A stretch of DNA of 64,000 bases from assembly GCA_026636295.1 (NCBI GenBank), contig CP089455.1:124001-188000 (forward strand), written 5' to 3'. Of the stretch, positions 40,223 through 50,800 are shown in pieces (within the stretch, counting starts at the first letter, position 1; the number at the start of each line of letters is the position of its first letter). Origin of the DNA: Medakamo hakoo (lineage: Eukaryota > Chlorophyta > Trebouxiophyceae > Coccomyxaceae). Under the pieces are notes generated by a model that was given only the letters and a program-made list of their open reading frames with translations, was not told where the DNA came from and searched no databases. A program made the position numbers and the translations under genes.

Positions 40223-43200
40223 ATGTCTGGCGACAGCGGCGACCGCAAGGGCACCAAGCGCAAGCTTGAGGAGTCCCTGGCGGAGGTGGCCAACGACGCG
40301 GCGTCGTCGACGTCTGCGCAGGTGGGGCCCGAAAAATGCAGCGGCGCCGCTCCGTCGAGACGAAAAAAATGCGCGCTCCCACTCGCTCACGCCGCCCACG
40401 CTCCCGCCCTCGCGCACCCTAGGTCGCCCGCCTCGTGTCCGTCATCGCGGACCTGACCAAGAACGGGCCGTCCTCGACGGACCGGAGCGCCTTGCGCCGC
40501 GCGACGCACGCTGTTGCGGACCTCGCCAAGACTGGTGCGTGGACACAGGGACGCGGCGTTGGTGGGGGGGGCTCGGGGTCCGGCCGCGCCCGCTTTGACC
40601 CTGCGGGCGGGTTGTGCACATGCTGCCACACCCAGCTGGGTGTGCGGCGTGGGGTGAGGGCGCGTCCGCACACCCTCCCCGCTGGTGTTCCCATCGGGGA
40701 GCGCGCGCAGGCCCCGCCCCGCCAGCAAGACTTTTTGAGTTGCGCCGGGCTTTTCAACGCGGCCGCGCCCTGCTACGCACGCGGCCCCTGTCCGCGAGCG
40801 GCACGGCGGCGGGTTGCGCGCTGGCTGGGCTAGCCCTGGACGTGGTGTCGGGCGCTGAAGCCCTCCCCCACCCATCCCTCGGCCGCGTTCTGTGTCCGCT
40901 GGTCGAACGCCTCCCGCCGCTCTCAACCCCCCCCCTCCCCCCGCCCCCCTCCCTTTGAAAAAACGCAACAGAGGACAACGTCGACGCCGTCGTCGACGGC
41001 GGCGCCATCCCGGCCATCATCCCGCTGCTGACCTTCTTCCCCATCGACCCGGCCCGCGGCGTGTCCATGTGCGTTTTTTTGTGGGGGACGGGACGGGACA
41101 GAGCGTGGCGGCTTGCCTTGCGCGCAGGGTTTTTTTGTTTTGGTTTCGTGTCCACCCCCATCCCCTCACACGGATGATCCCCACCCCACCCCACCCACCC
41201 CACACCCCTCACCCCATGCACACACAGCGGCGAGGACGTCGAAAAGGAGGCCTGCTTCATCCTGGGCCTGCTGGCCATCAAGTCGGAGCACCAGCACGCG
41301 ATCGCGGACGCGGGCGCGCTGCCCGGCCTGGTCTCCCTGCTCGCGCGGCACGCGCCGGGCGGCGTCGGCGCGGCCGCGGTCGGGCCGCCGCCCCTGGACG
41401 CCGCCCCGCCGCCCGGCGGCCGCGGTGGCGGCGGCGCCGGCACGTCCGGCCGCGGCGGCCCGACCGGCCCGGACGGCCTGCCGCCGCCGCCGGGCGCGTC
41501 GGTCGTGCGCCGCGCGGCCGACGCGATCACAAACCTGGCCCACGAAAACGTGGTCATCAAATCCCGGGTGCGGGCGGACGGGGGCATCCCGCCCCTGGTG
41601 TCCCTGCTGGAGTGCGCCGACCCCAAGGTCCAGCGCGCGTGCGCGGGCGCCCTGCGCACGCTGGCCTTCAAGAATGAGGACAACAAAAACCAGATCGTCG
41701 AGGGCGGCGCGCTGCCCACGCTCATCCACATGCTCCGCGCCGAGGACGCGGGCATCCACTACGAGGCGGTGGGCGTCATCGGCAACCTGGTCCACTCGTC
41801 CCAGCACATCAAGCGCCGCGTCCTGGAGGAGGGCGCCCTCCAGCCCGTCATCGGCCTGCTGTCGTCGCGGTGCCCGGAGTCGCAGCGCGAGGCCGCGCTC
41901 CTGCTCGGCCAGTTTGCGACGACGGAGCCGGACTTCAAGGCCCGCATCGTCCAGCGGGGCGCCGTGCCGCCCCTGGTGGCCATGCTGGGCGCGGCGGACG
42001 TGCAGCTGCAGGAGATGGCGGCGTTCGCGCTGGGGCGCCTGGCCCAGAACCCGGACAACCAGGCGGGCATCGTGCAGGCGGGCGGCCTGGGCGCGCTGCT
42101 CGCGCTCATGCACTCGCGCAACGGCAACCTGCAGCACAACGCCGCCTTCGCCCTGTACGGCCTGGCCGACAACGACGACAACGTGGCCGCCCTGGTGCGG
42201 GAGGGCGGCGTCCAGGCCCTGCTGGACTGCGAGCTCCTGGTCCAGCCGTCCAAGGACTGCGTGCAAAAGACGCTCAAGCGCCTGGAGGACAAGTGCGCGT
42301 CCCCGCGCGTCCTGGCCCAGGTGTTGTACGCCCTGCGCGGCGGCGCGCCGGGCGGGCCCCTCGGCCGCCAGCGCGCCGCGACCGCCCTGGCCCGCCTGGC
42401 CCGCCCCGCCGACCTGCGGGCCGTCTTCGTCGACTGCCGGGGCCTGGACGTGCTGCTGGGCCTGCTGACGGACCCGCCGGTCGAGGGCCGGGGCGAGGGC
42501 CGGGGGCCCGGCGGCGGCGGCGGCGCGCCCACGCCCGCCGCTGCGGCGGCGGCCGGCACGCGCGGCCGCGGCGGCGGCTCGGCCGCGACCGCGCCCGAAG
42601 CCGCGGCGGCCGCGCCGCCGCCGCCGCCCCCGCCCGAGCCGTCGCCCCAGCGCGAGGCGGCCGCCGCCCTGTTCGAGCTGGCGCGCAAGGCCAACGCGAC
42701 GGGCCCCATCGACGCGTGCGCGCCCGCGCCGCCGACGCCCGCCGTCTACCTGGGCGCGCAGTACGTCAACAACCCGACGCTGTCCGACGTCACCTTCGTC
42801 GTCGACGGCGCGACCTTCCACGCCCACCGCATCGCGCTCCTGGCCTCGTCCGACACCTTCCGCGCCATGTTCGACGGGCACTACCGCGAGAAGGAGGCCG
42901 CGCGCATCCCCATCCCCAACATCCGCTGGCCCGTCTTCGAGGCGATGATGACGTGCGTGTACACGGGGGCCGTGGAGGTGGCCCCCGCCATCGCGGAAGA
43001 CCTGCTGCGCGCCGCGGACCAGTACATGCTGGAGGGCCTGAAGCGCCTGTGCGAGGCGGCGCTGGCGTCCGCGCTGACAGTCGACAACCTGACGGCGACG
43101 TACGCGCTGGCCGAGAACTTTTCGGCGCCCCAGCTGGCCCGGCGGTGCGTGCTGTTTGCGCTGGAGCGGTACGACGCCGTGTCGGCCGCCCTGGAGCCGG

Positions 43201-43457
43201 CCGGCTTCGCGGCCCTGATGCGGCGCATGGTGCCCGCCCTGCGCGAGTCGCTGACGGAGCAGCTGGTCAAGACGACGGAAGCGGCGGCGGCCGGCCCGCC
43301 GCCCCCCGCCGCGGCCGCGCCCGGCAACAATGGCGGCGGCGGCGCGGCGGGCGGCGGCGGCGCCGCCGCCGCCGCCGCCGCCGCCGCTGGTGGTGGCGGT
43401 GGTGGTGGCGCGGCGGGAGGCCGCGGTGCCGCCGCCGCGGCGGCGGGTGGGCAGTGA
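40223..43457 (+). CDS. Armadillo-repeat BTB protein (ARIA/ABAP1 type)
   Basis: Four exons: 40223-40321, 40423-40534, 40972-41068 and 41228-43457 (845 residues). After a basic N terminus (RKGTKRKLEE) come about eight armadillo repeats, for example GGAIPAIIPLLTF, GGIPPLVSLLECADPKVQRAC, GALPTLIHMLRAEDAGIHYEA and GGLGALLALMHSRNGNLQ. A Gly/Ala/Pro linker leads to a BTB domain at about 617-760: LSDVTFVVDGATFHAHRIAL, SSDTFRAMFDG and RIPIPNIRWPVFEAMM. The ARM-then-BTB order matches Arabidopsis ARIA and ABAP1, linked to ABA signalling and control of DNA replication; BTB proteins often recruit CUL3 ubiquitin ligase. The C-terminal 60 residues are Gly/Ala low complexity. Confidence 0.92.
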
Positions 43458-43840
43458 GAGAGGCGGCCGGCTAACGCAAACGAAAAAGCCAGGCGGAAAA
43501 AAAATGGGGGGGGCGGGGGGGGGAGCGTGGGACTGGAGACCAGGGCGCCGGGTTGGTGGGGGCGGGGGCGGGGTGGTGGTCGGTGCGGGCGGGCGGGGGG
43601 GAGGGAGCGCCTCCCCCCGCCTCCCTCTTTGTTTCGCGCCGCCGCGGCCCCCCAGTCGGCCTGCGCGCGCGCCGTCCCGCCACCCCCTCTCCCCCCTCCT
43701 CCCTCCCCGCCAAACAAAAAGAATGTGTGTGTTAAATCTTTCAGCTTGCGTTTTTTTTTGCTTTGTGCAGACCTTGCCTCCACTCTCGCGTCCTTCCGCC
43801 TTCCTCCGCCCGCGCCTCGCACCCGCCCACACCCGCCCAC
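43458..43840. other. G-rich tandem intergenic region
   Basis: 383 bp between the ARM-BTB stop and the second CAP gene start, same strand. The first ~150 bp are strongly G-rich on the plus strand (43503-43611, many GGGG runs, capable of quadruplex formation), the next ~150 bp are C/T-rich. No gene seen. Confidence 0.55.
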
Positions 43841-45097
43841 ATGCCCGCCCGCGCCGCACTCATCGCGGCGCTCCTGGCCGTCTCGGCCGCCGCCTCCGCC
43901 GCGGCCTGGACGGAGGAGGGCGCGTCCGCGTCCGACCTGTTTGGTGGGGGGGCCGGCTCCACCGCCAATGACACGTCCCCAACAACCTTCCCGGCCGCGT
44001 CCCGCCTGGCGCGCGTGCGGTCGTCCGAGCCGGCGGCCGACTCGGCCGTCGGCCTGGACAGCCTGCTGGCCGGGGTGGGTGGTGGGGAGGGCGGGGACGG
44101 CGGCCCCAGCGCCGCCGCGAATGATGGAGGGGTGCCCCTTGGCGCTCCCGACGCGACCGCGCCGGGCGACGCCGCGTTGACCGGCGACGGACCGCCCGCC
44201 GAAGGCGGCGCCCTGCCGCCCGTGGGCGACCTGCCGCCGCCGGCTGATGAGGAAGAAGGGCCGGCGGCCACCGCCCCGCCGGAAACGCCGGAAGCAGAAG
44301 CGGCGGTGGGGGAGGAGGAGGAGGGGGCCACGCCTGCTGACGGACCGCCCGCCGACGCGCCCGACGCGGCGGTCCTCGCGGACGAGGCCGCGTCCCGCCT
44401 GGAGCGCGTCGGCGCCGTCTCGCCCGACCTGCTGGCCCGCTTCAAAGCCGCGTTCGTGGGCGGTGGGCGTGAAGGCGGCGGCTCCACCGGCGCCGCCTCC
44501 CGCTTTGCCGGCTTGTTTGGTCGCGGCAGCGACGGGGGGGAAGGCGGCGACGACCGTGCAACCTCGCTGCTCGGCTCCCTGCTGGGCGGCGGCCTGGGCG
44601 GCGGCGGCGGCGGGCCCGACGACGCGTCGGCCGCCGCGCCCGCCCCGCCCGCCGCCGACGACGACGCCATCAACGCCACGGCGGCGCCCAGCCCGCCGAC
44701 GGGCGGGGAGGCGGCCCTGGCGCTGCACAACGCGCTGCGCGCGCGCCACGTCGACACTCCGCCCCTGGCCTGGTCGCCGTCCATCGCGGCGGGCGCCGCC
44801 AAGCACGCGGCCCGCTGCGTGTTCAGCCACTCGTCCACGTCGCTGGGCGAGAACATTGCGATGGGCCAGAAGTCGTGGGAGGAGGCCGTGCGCGCGTGGT
44901 ACGACGAAGCGCCGGGCGGGCTCAACCACCGGTCGCAGGTCGTGTGGGCGGGCTCGCTGGAGCTGGGCTGCGGCGCGAGCGCGTGCGGCCGCGGCCTGGG
45001 CGGCGGCGGCACGCTGTACGTGTGCCGGTACTCGCCGGCGGGGAACGTGATCGGCCAGACGCGGGCCAACGTGAAACCGCTGAAAGCGGGCGCGTGA
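43841..45097 (+). CDS. Second secreted CAP/PR-1 domain protein
   Basis: Intronless, 418 residues. The signal peptide is MPARAALIAALLAVSAAASA. A long Ala/Gly/Glu-rich, probably disordered region of ~260 residues replaces the proline stalk of the other CAP protein. The C-terminal CAP domain has LALHNALRARHVDTPPLAW, CVFSHSSTSLGENIA, LNHRSQVVW and CRYSPAGNVIGQ. The CAP motif that normally reads G-H-(F/Y)-T-Q-x-V-W is NHRSQVVW here, keeping the His. The two CAP domains in this window are only moderately alike, so the pair is either an old local duplication or independent. Secreted; ligand unknown. Confidence 0.87.
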   Translation: MPARAALIAALLAVSAAASAAAWTEEGASASDLFGGGAGSTANDTSPTTFPAASRLARVRSSEPAADSAVGLDSLLAGVGGGEGGDGGPSAAANDGGVPLGAPDATAPGDAALTGDGPPAEGGALPPVGDLPPPADEEEGPAATAPPETPEAEAAVGEEEEGATPADGPPADAPDAAVLADEAASRLERVGAVSPDLLARFKAAFVGGGREGGGSTGAASRFAGLFGRGSDGGEGGDDRATSLLGSLLGGGLGGGGGGPDDASAAAPAPPAADDDAINATAAPSPPTGGEAALALHNALRARHVDTPPLAWSPSIAAGAAKHAARCVFSHSSTSLGENIAMGQKSWEEAVRAWYDEAPGGLNHRSQVVWAGSLELGCGASACGRGLGGGGTLYVCRYSPAGNVIGQTRANVKPLKAGA

Positions 45098-45370
45098 GGG
45101 TGGGTTTTTTTGGGGGGGAGGGGCGAGCGAGGTGTTTCATTGCGTCCATTGATGGATGGACAGAGAATAAGGCGTTGGAAGGCGCGGGAGCGGCCGCGTG
45201 TAAAACGCACGCACCCGCCCACACCAAACGCATGTACCCACCCACACCCGCCAAAGCTGAATGCAAAAGCTCTATCCCTGCCCCGTGTTCACGAGGTGTC
45301 TAACAAAAGTGAGAAAAGGCTGCCTCTCTCCCTCGCCCGCGTGAAGGGCGGCCCCCTACCCTCCCTCACC

Positions 45371-47683
45371 TCACGTCTCCCACAACCGCCCCGCCCGCGC
45401 CGCGGCCGCCGCCTTCTCCCGCCGCCACTCCTCACCCAGCAAGCGCATGATCGCGGCGGGCGGGGTGCCGGGCGGGGCGGCGGCGCGGGCGGCGCCGAAG
45501 CGGGCCGCGACGAAGCCCGCGAAACCTGTCGGCGGGCGCTTGGCCGCCTGGGCTGCGGGCGGTGCGGCGGCCGCGGCCGCACCGCCGCCGCCCGCACCGC
45601 CACCGCCGCCGCCCGGCCCAAATTTACCCAGGTACACCAGCCGACCCCGGCACACGCCGCACGCGTGCCGGGCCGGGTCGATGGACACGGAGTGGCGCCG
45701 GTACTCGCGCCCACACCCGGGCTCGCTCCCGCCGGCGCCGCCCGCGCCGGCGCCGCCCCGGCCCACGCACTTCCAGGCGTGCGGCGCGTGCACGCGGTAG
45801 CTGTGGCACGTCGTGACGGGCGGCACGCCCGGCAGCGCGGCCGACGCCCGGGCGGCGTGCGCCTTGAACGCGGGCCCGTGCGGCGGGCGGGCGGTCCCGT
45901 CCAGCAGCCACGCCGCGACGTGGCACATTTCGTGCAGCAGCGTCGCGGCCAGCCGGCCGTCCCCGTCCACGACCTTGGACGAGAGCTCGATGCGGGCAGT
46001 GCGGCCGCCAAACGGCGGGGGCGGCGAGGAGAGCAGCATGGCGGAACGGGGCAGGCGACCAAAGTGCGTCAGGCCGGCGGTCGTGCGCAGGCGGGCGGCC
46101 CAGCTGATGGGCAGGTCGGCCGGGAGCCGCCCTCCCCAGGCGGCCGCGTTGAAGGCCGCGTACAGTTCGGCGGCGCGGGCCGCGCGGGATCGGCGGAAGG
46201 CGGCGGCGGCGGCGGGTGGGGCAGGAGCCGTCAAAGCCGCGGCGGCGATGGCGGGCACGGTGCGCGCGCCGCCGCCCGCCGTCGGAGGCGCGTTTTCGCC
46301 GCGGCCGCCGCGGCCGCCGCGCCCGCCACGGGCCGTGGGCGTCCACCCTTCCGAGGCGTCACTGTCCTCCCCGCCCTCCTCTTCCACCTCGCTCAGCGTC
46401 CATTCCGACGGCACAGGGCTGTCGCCCGCGCCTTCCTCGCCGTCCGAGACGAGCACGACGACCGGCGCGTCGTGCGCGTCTCGCGTGTCGTGCCCAGCAG
46501 CCGGGCCGCCGCCGTCATCCGCGATCGCCACAGCCGCCAGGCGCTTAGCCAGGGAGGACCCGCCGGCACCAACCCGCGACCGCGGAGGCGCGGACCGGGG
46601 CTGGGCGGGCGACAGCGGGCCGCCGGGCGAGAGCGCGCCGACCGCGCCGCCTGCGGGCAGCAGGCGGCGCCGGCCGGGCGTCGTGGTCGGCACGGCCGGT
46701 GGTGGTGGTGGTGGCACGGCGGCCACTTCCACCCGTGCCGGGCGTGGGCGCGCAGACCTGCCGCCTGGTGGTGACGCCCAGTCCATCGTCGGCGGCGGTG
46801 GGGCGGCGCCGACCAGGCGGGCGGGCGTGCCGCGCGGGAACAGGGCGCCGTCGGCGTCGGCGTTGGCGCCGCCGCCCTCGCTCTCACCGCCCCACCAGGC
46901 GGGGCGGGACGCGTCGTCGTCGTCGTCGTCGTCAACCGCTGGCTGGTCGGTGCCGCCTCCAACACCGCCAGCCGGGCTGGACGCGGCGGTGAAGGCAAAC
47001 GGGTCGTCGACGGGCGCGGGCCGGGGTGGTGGAGGCGCGGGCGAGGCAGGCCGTGGAGAGGGCGACGGCCGCGGCGGCCCGCCCTCGCCCGGGCTGGCGG
47101 CCTCGTCCTCCTCTGCCGCCGCAGCAGCAGCGGCCGGCGGCGAGGGCGGGCGGGCCGCCCGGCGGCGGCGGGCGGGGCTGGCCGTTGGAGCCGGTGCGCC
47201 GCTGGTCGTCACCGCCGTCGCACTCGCCGAGGCGCGCAGCGCCCGCGCGCGGCCGCCCGTCGCCCTCGTCGTCGCGCCGCCGCCCGCCGCCGTGTCGGCT
47301 GCAGCTTCAGCGGCTTCAACAGCCGCCCGCCGCATGGACCGGGTGACCGTGCCGGTCGAGTCGGCGGGACGTGGACCCCTCGGCTCGGGCGTCGACGACG
47401 GCGGCGCGGCCATGCGCCGCGGCCGGCGCGCGACCGCTTTTTTCGCGGGCGAGGGAGAGTCGCCCGCCGTGTGGAAGCTGTCGCCTGAGGAGGACGCGTC
47501 CGATCCCCCAGCCGACGAGGGACGTGGGGACGGGTCCTGGGCCGGCGGCCAGAAGCGCTGCTGTTGAGGCCGCGGCGTCGCGCACGGCGCGGCGCCCAGC
47601 TCCCGGCCGTTGGCCGTGGCCGACGCCAGGGCTGCGCCCACGGCGGCCCGGGCCCAGGCCAGGGCGGACGCCAGGCCGGACAT
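45371..47683 (-). CDS. GCNA: SprT-like metalloprotease with HMG box (GCNA type)
   Basis: Intronless, 770 residues. The first ~500 residues are disordered and acidic/Ser/Pro-rich, with runs of Asp near VDDDDDDDASRP and EEEGGEDSD. The SprT-like domain follows, with ELYAAFNAAAWGGRLP, ARIELSSKVVDGDG and the zinc-protease helix LLHEMCHVAAW near 584, then a downstream His. A zinc ribbon has CGREYRR and CGVCRGRLVY. The last ~55 residues (TGFAGFVAARFGAAR to IMRLLGEEW) form an HMG-box-like helix pair. This disordered-SprT-zinc ribbon-HMG order is that of GCNA, which removes DNA-protein crosslinks, rather than SPRTN/Wss1. Nuclear function is expected. It is divergent from Sec8 across 161 bp. Confidence 0.88.
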   Translation of the reverse strand: MSGLASALAWARAAVGAALASATANGRELGAAPCATPRPQQQRFWPPAQDPSPRPSSAGGSDASSSGDSFHTAGDSPSPAKKAVARRPRRMAAPPSSTPEPRGPRPADSTGTVTRSMRRAAVEAAEAAADTAAGGGATTRATGGRARALRASASATAVTTSGAPAPTASPARRRRAARPPSPPAAAAAAAEEDEAASPGEGGPPRPSPSPRPASPAPPPPRPAPVDDPFAFTAASSPAGGVGGGTDQPAVDDDDDDDASRPAWWGGESEGGGANADADGALFPRGTPARLVGAAPPPPTMDWASPPGGRSARPRPARVEVAAVPPPPPPAVPTTTPGRRRLLPAGGAVGALSPGGPLSPAQPRSAPPRSRVGAGGSSLAKRLAAVAIADDGGGPAAGHDTRDAHDAPVVVLVSDGEEGAGDSPVPSEWTLSEVEEEGGEDSDASEGWTPTARGGRGGRGGRGENAPPTAGGGARTVPAIAAAALTAPAPPAAAAAFRRSRAARAAELYAAFNAAAWGGRLPADLPISWAARLRTTAGLTHFGRLPRSAMLLSSPPPPFGGRTARIELSSKVVDGDGRLAATLLHEMCHVAAWLLDGTARPPHGPAFKAHAARASAALPGVPPVTTCHSYRVHAPHAWKCVGRGGAGAGGAGGSEPGCGREYRRHSVSIDPARHACGVCRGRLVYLGKFGPGGGGGGAGGGGAAAAAAPPAAQAAKRPPTGFAGFVAARFGAARAAAPPGTPPAAIMRLLGEEWRREKAAAAARAGRLWET

Positions 47684-47844
47684 TTGGGGGTCGGCCGAGT
47701 TTGCTCGCGCCCCGGTGGCGACGAAGAAAAAAAAAAAGAGTGAGGCGCGCCACCCCGCGACCGCGCCCAAACAAGTGAACAAAGATGCGTCGAGCCTGAC
47801 GCCTGGGCGTGCCACCCCTGCGGCCTCCCACCAACCCGCGGGTG

Positions 47845-50800
47845 ATGACCCAGGCAGACGCGCCTCCCAGCCCGGCCAGCCCGCGGCGCGCTGGCGGGGC
47901 GGCGTCTTCACCGGAAGGCATCGACTGGGCCGCCTTAGAAACCGCGCTCGCCCGCCTCCCGCCAGAACTGCGGGACCCGGCTTTCGACCCGCTGCGGTAC
48001 GCGCTGCGTGTCCTGGGCCGTCCAGACGCTGGTGCAGCGCTGGCAGAGGTACGGCGCGGAGGGAGGGGGGGGGGACTCTCCGTTTTTTTTTGCTCTCCCA
48101 TCACTCACCCCCCCCCCCCCCCCCGGCCTCCCCACCACCACCACCACCCCTCACAGCTCTCCGCCCAGCGCGCGCACTTGGACGCCCTGGTCGACGCGGT
48201 CGTCGCCTCCCACCACTCCGGCTTTGCGACGGCGCTGCAGGAATACGCCCGCCTGCTGCGCCTGTTCACGGAAGCCCGGGCGTGCGTGGATGGCGCGGGC
48301 GCCGCGCTTGCGGAAGCGGGGCGGCGCCTGGGCGCGCACCCGGCGGGGCTGGCCCGCCTGTGGCGGGCGGGCACGCGCCTGGACGCGGCGGCGGGACTGC
48401 TGAGCGATGTGGCGACGGCGGCGGCCCGGCCGGTCGAAGCCCGGGCCGCGGGGCGGGACGGGCGGTGGGGCGAAGCCGCCGCGGCCGTCCTGGACGGCGC
48501 GGCCCGCCTCGCCCGCCCGGAGCTGGCCCGCGTCGGCGCGTTGCGCGACGCCCGGGCAGAGGTCGGGACTGTGGGGGCTGGGTTGAGGACGGCGGTATGT
48601 GCGGCCCTGGCCGAAGCCGCGACGGCGGGCGGGGCGGCGCGGGCGGACGGCACCGCCGCGTCCTCCGACAGCGAGGGCGAGGGCGGGGCGGGCAGTGGCC
48701 CACCAGAACACGCGCCCGCCCCCTCCTCGCCCGCCGCCCTCGCGTCCGCGGCCGCCAAGCTGGGCGTCCTGCACGCTGCACTGGCGGCCATGCGGGCCGC
48801 CCTCCCGAGCGCGGCCCGGGAGGCGGTGCGGTCGGCGTATAGTGCCGCCGCCGTCGCCGCCGAGCCGCCCTCCCCCTTGTCGACGCCCCGCCACGCGGCC
48901 GGCCGCGCCGCCTTCACGGCCGCCTTTGGCGCGGGCCTGGCTGTGCTGAGGTCGTACACAGCTGCGCTGGACGCCCTGGCCGCCGCCGACCCGGGCCCGG
49001 CACGCGGCGCGGGCGGCCTGGACGCGCTGGAGGGGTTTGTCGCGGCCGCGGCCGCGGCGGCCAGTGGCGGCGCCGGGGAGGCCGCCGCCGGTCGCCCGCC
49101 GCCCACCCCCGCCTGGAAAGGCCCGCACCCGCTGGCATCCTCTGCTGACGTCTTCCGGGAAGCGTGTGCCGCCTGGGCAACCGTCCAGACCGCGTGCGTG
49201 GAGGTGTTGGGCTCGACGGGCGTCGCGCCGCCGGCCGGCGCCGGCGCGGCGCCGCCCACCGCCACGGACGCCCAGGCCGCGGGACCCTCCTCCCAGCTGT
49301 CATTTTCATTCGAGGCTGAGTTAGAGGCAGGCGCGGACGCCCGGGCCGGGCGGGTGGCGGCGGCCGCGGCGCGGGCGGCCGCGACGGCGGCCGCGGCCGC
49401 GGCGACGACGGCCGCGGGCCTGGCCGCGGCCGCGCCGTCTCGCGGGAGTGCCGCCCAGCCGGGCACGCCTCGCGGGCGTGGTGGGCCCGCTGCGTCTGCG
49501 GCTTTGTCCCTTGCCCCCGGCGCCCTGGACGCGGCGGCGGCGGCGACGGCGGCGGCGGAGCGGTGGCTGCTGGCCGTGAGAGCGGCCAGTGGCGGAGGTG
49601 GGTCGGCCGCCTCCACCGCGCCCGCCACGCCGCGCGCGGGTGGCGGTGGCAGCAGTGGCCGGTGGCGGGATCCCGTGGCTGTGGCGGGCGCCCTGGCCTC
49701 ATCAGCTGCCGCAGCGTTGGGTGGCGCCTTTGGCGGCGGCGGCAGCGGCGGCGCCGCCGGCCCCCCGCCCCTGCCCGGTGCGCCCGCCGACCTGCCCCCC
49801 CGCACGCTGCTCGCCGCCGCGGAAGCCGCGGTCACGGACGCGTTCCTGCCCGCGCTGTTGTCGGAAGCTCGCGCACGCTTGCGTGACATTTTAGGCGATC
49901 CGGCGGCCTTCAGAGCCCGGACGGGCGGCGCGGCGGCGGCGGGCCACCACGGCGACCACCACCCACCCCACCACCACCCGCCGCTCCCGGCCGCGGCGGG
50001 CGCGGTCGCCCTCGCCGGCGAGCTCGCGGCCTGGGCGTCCGTCCTCCCGCCCGCCTGTGGCGCTCCCTTGGCCCAAGCCGCGGCCGACGCCCTGGACGCG
50101 ACGACGGACGCGCTGGGCTCCGCGCTCGAAGGCGCGGCGGGGCGGTGCCTGGCGGGGCGGCTGGCGGGCGAGGCGCCGGTCACCGCGGCCATGGCCCGGG
50201 AACCGTCCGCGTCGGCGGGGGGTGGGGGCCCGCCGCCCGCGTACGGTGGGGCGGCCGTGCTGCCACCGCCGCGACCTGAGGCGGAAGCGGACGTCCTGGG
50301 CGCGGTGGCCGACGCCGTGGCGGCCGCGGCGGGCGAGGGCGGCGGGCGCCGGCGCGGGCGCGACCCGCGCGCGTCGCCGCCGCCGCACCACCACCACCAC
50401 TCCCTCCCGCCGCCCCTGATCTTGGCCACCCGCCCGGACGGCGGGCGTGCCTGGGCGACGGTGGCGGCCGTGGCTGTGAGCGCGGAAGCCCTGGCGGCCG
50501 TGGCGGGCGAAGCGGTCGGCGCGGCCGGGCGGGCCCTGGGCGAAGCCATGCTCGGAGGAGGGGGCGATGGGGTGCCTGGCGGGGGTGGAGGCGCCGCCGC
50601 GTCGTCGTCCGCCGCGTCGTCCGCCGCCGCGCCCGGGCCGGCGGCCTCCCGGCCCAGTAGGAGCTGGCGGCCGTTCAGCGGTGGGCACGCGCCCGCTTCC
50701 AGTCCTGGCACCCCCGCGTCGTCCGGCCTGCCCGCCGCGGCGGCGGCCTTGGCGGCGGCGTCCGCCCGCGCGTCCGCCCTCGCCGGGACTGCGCTGCGCA

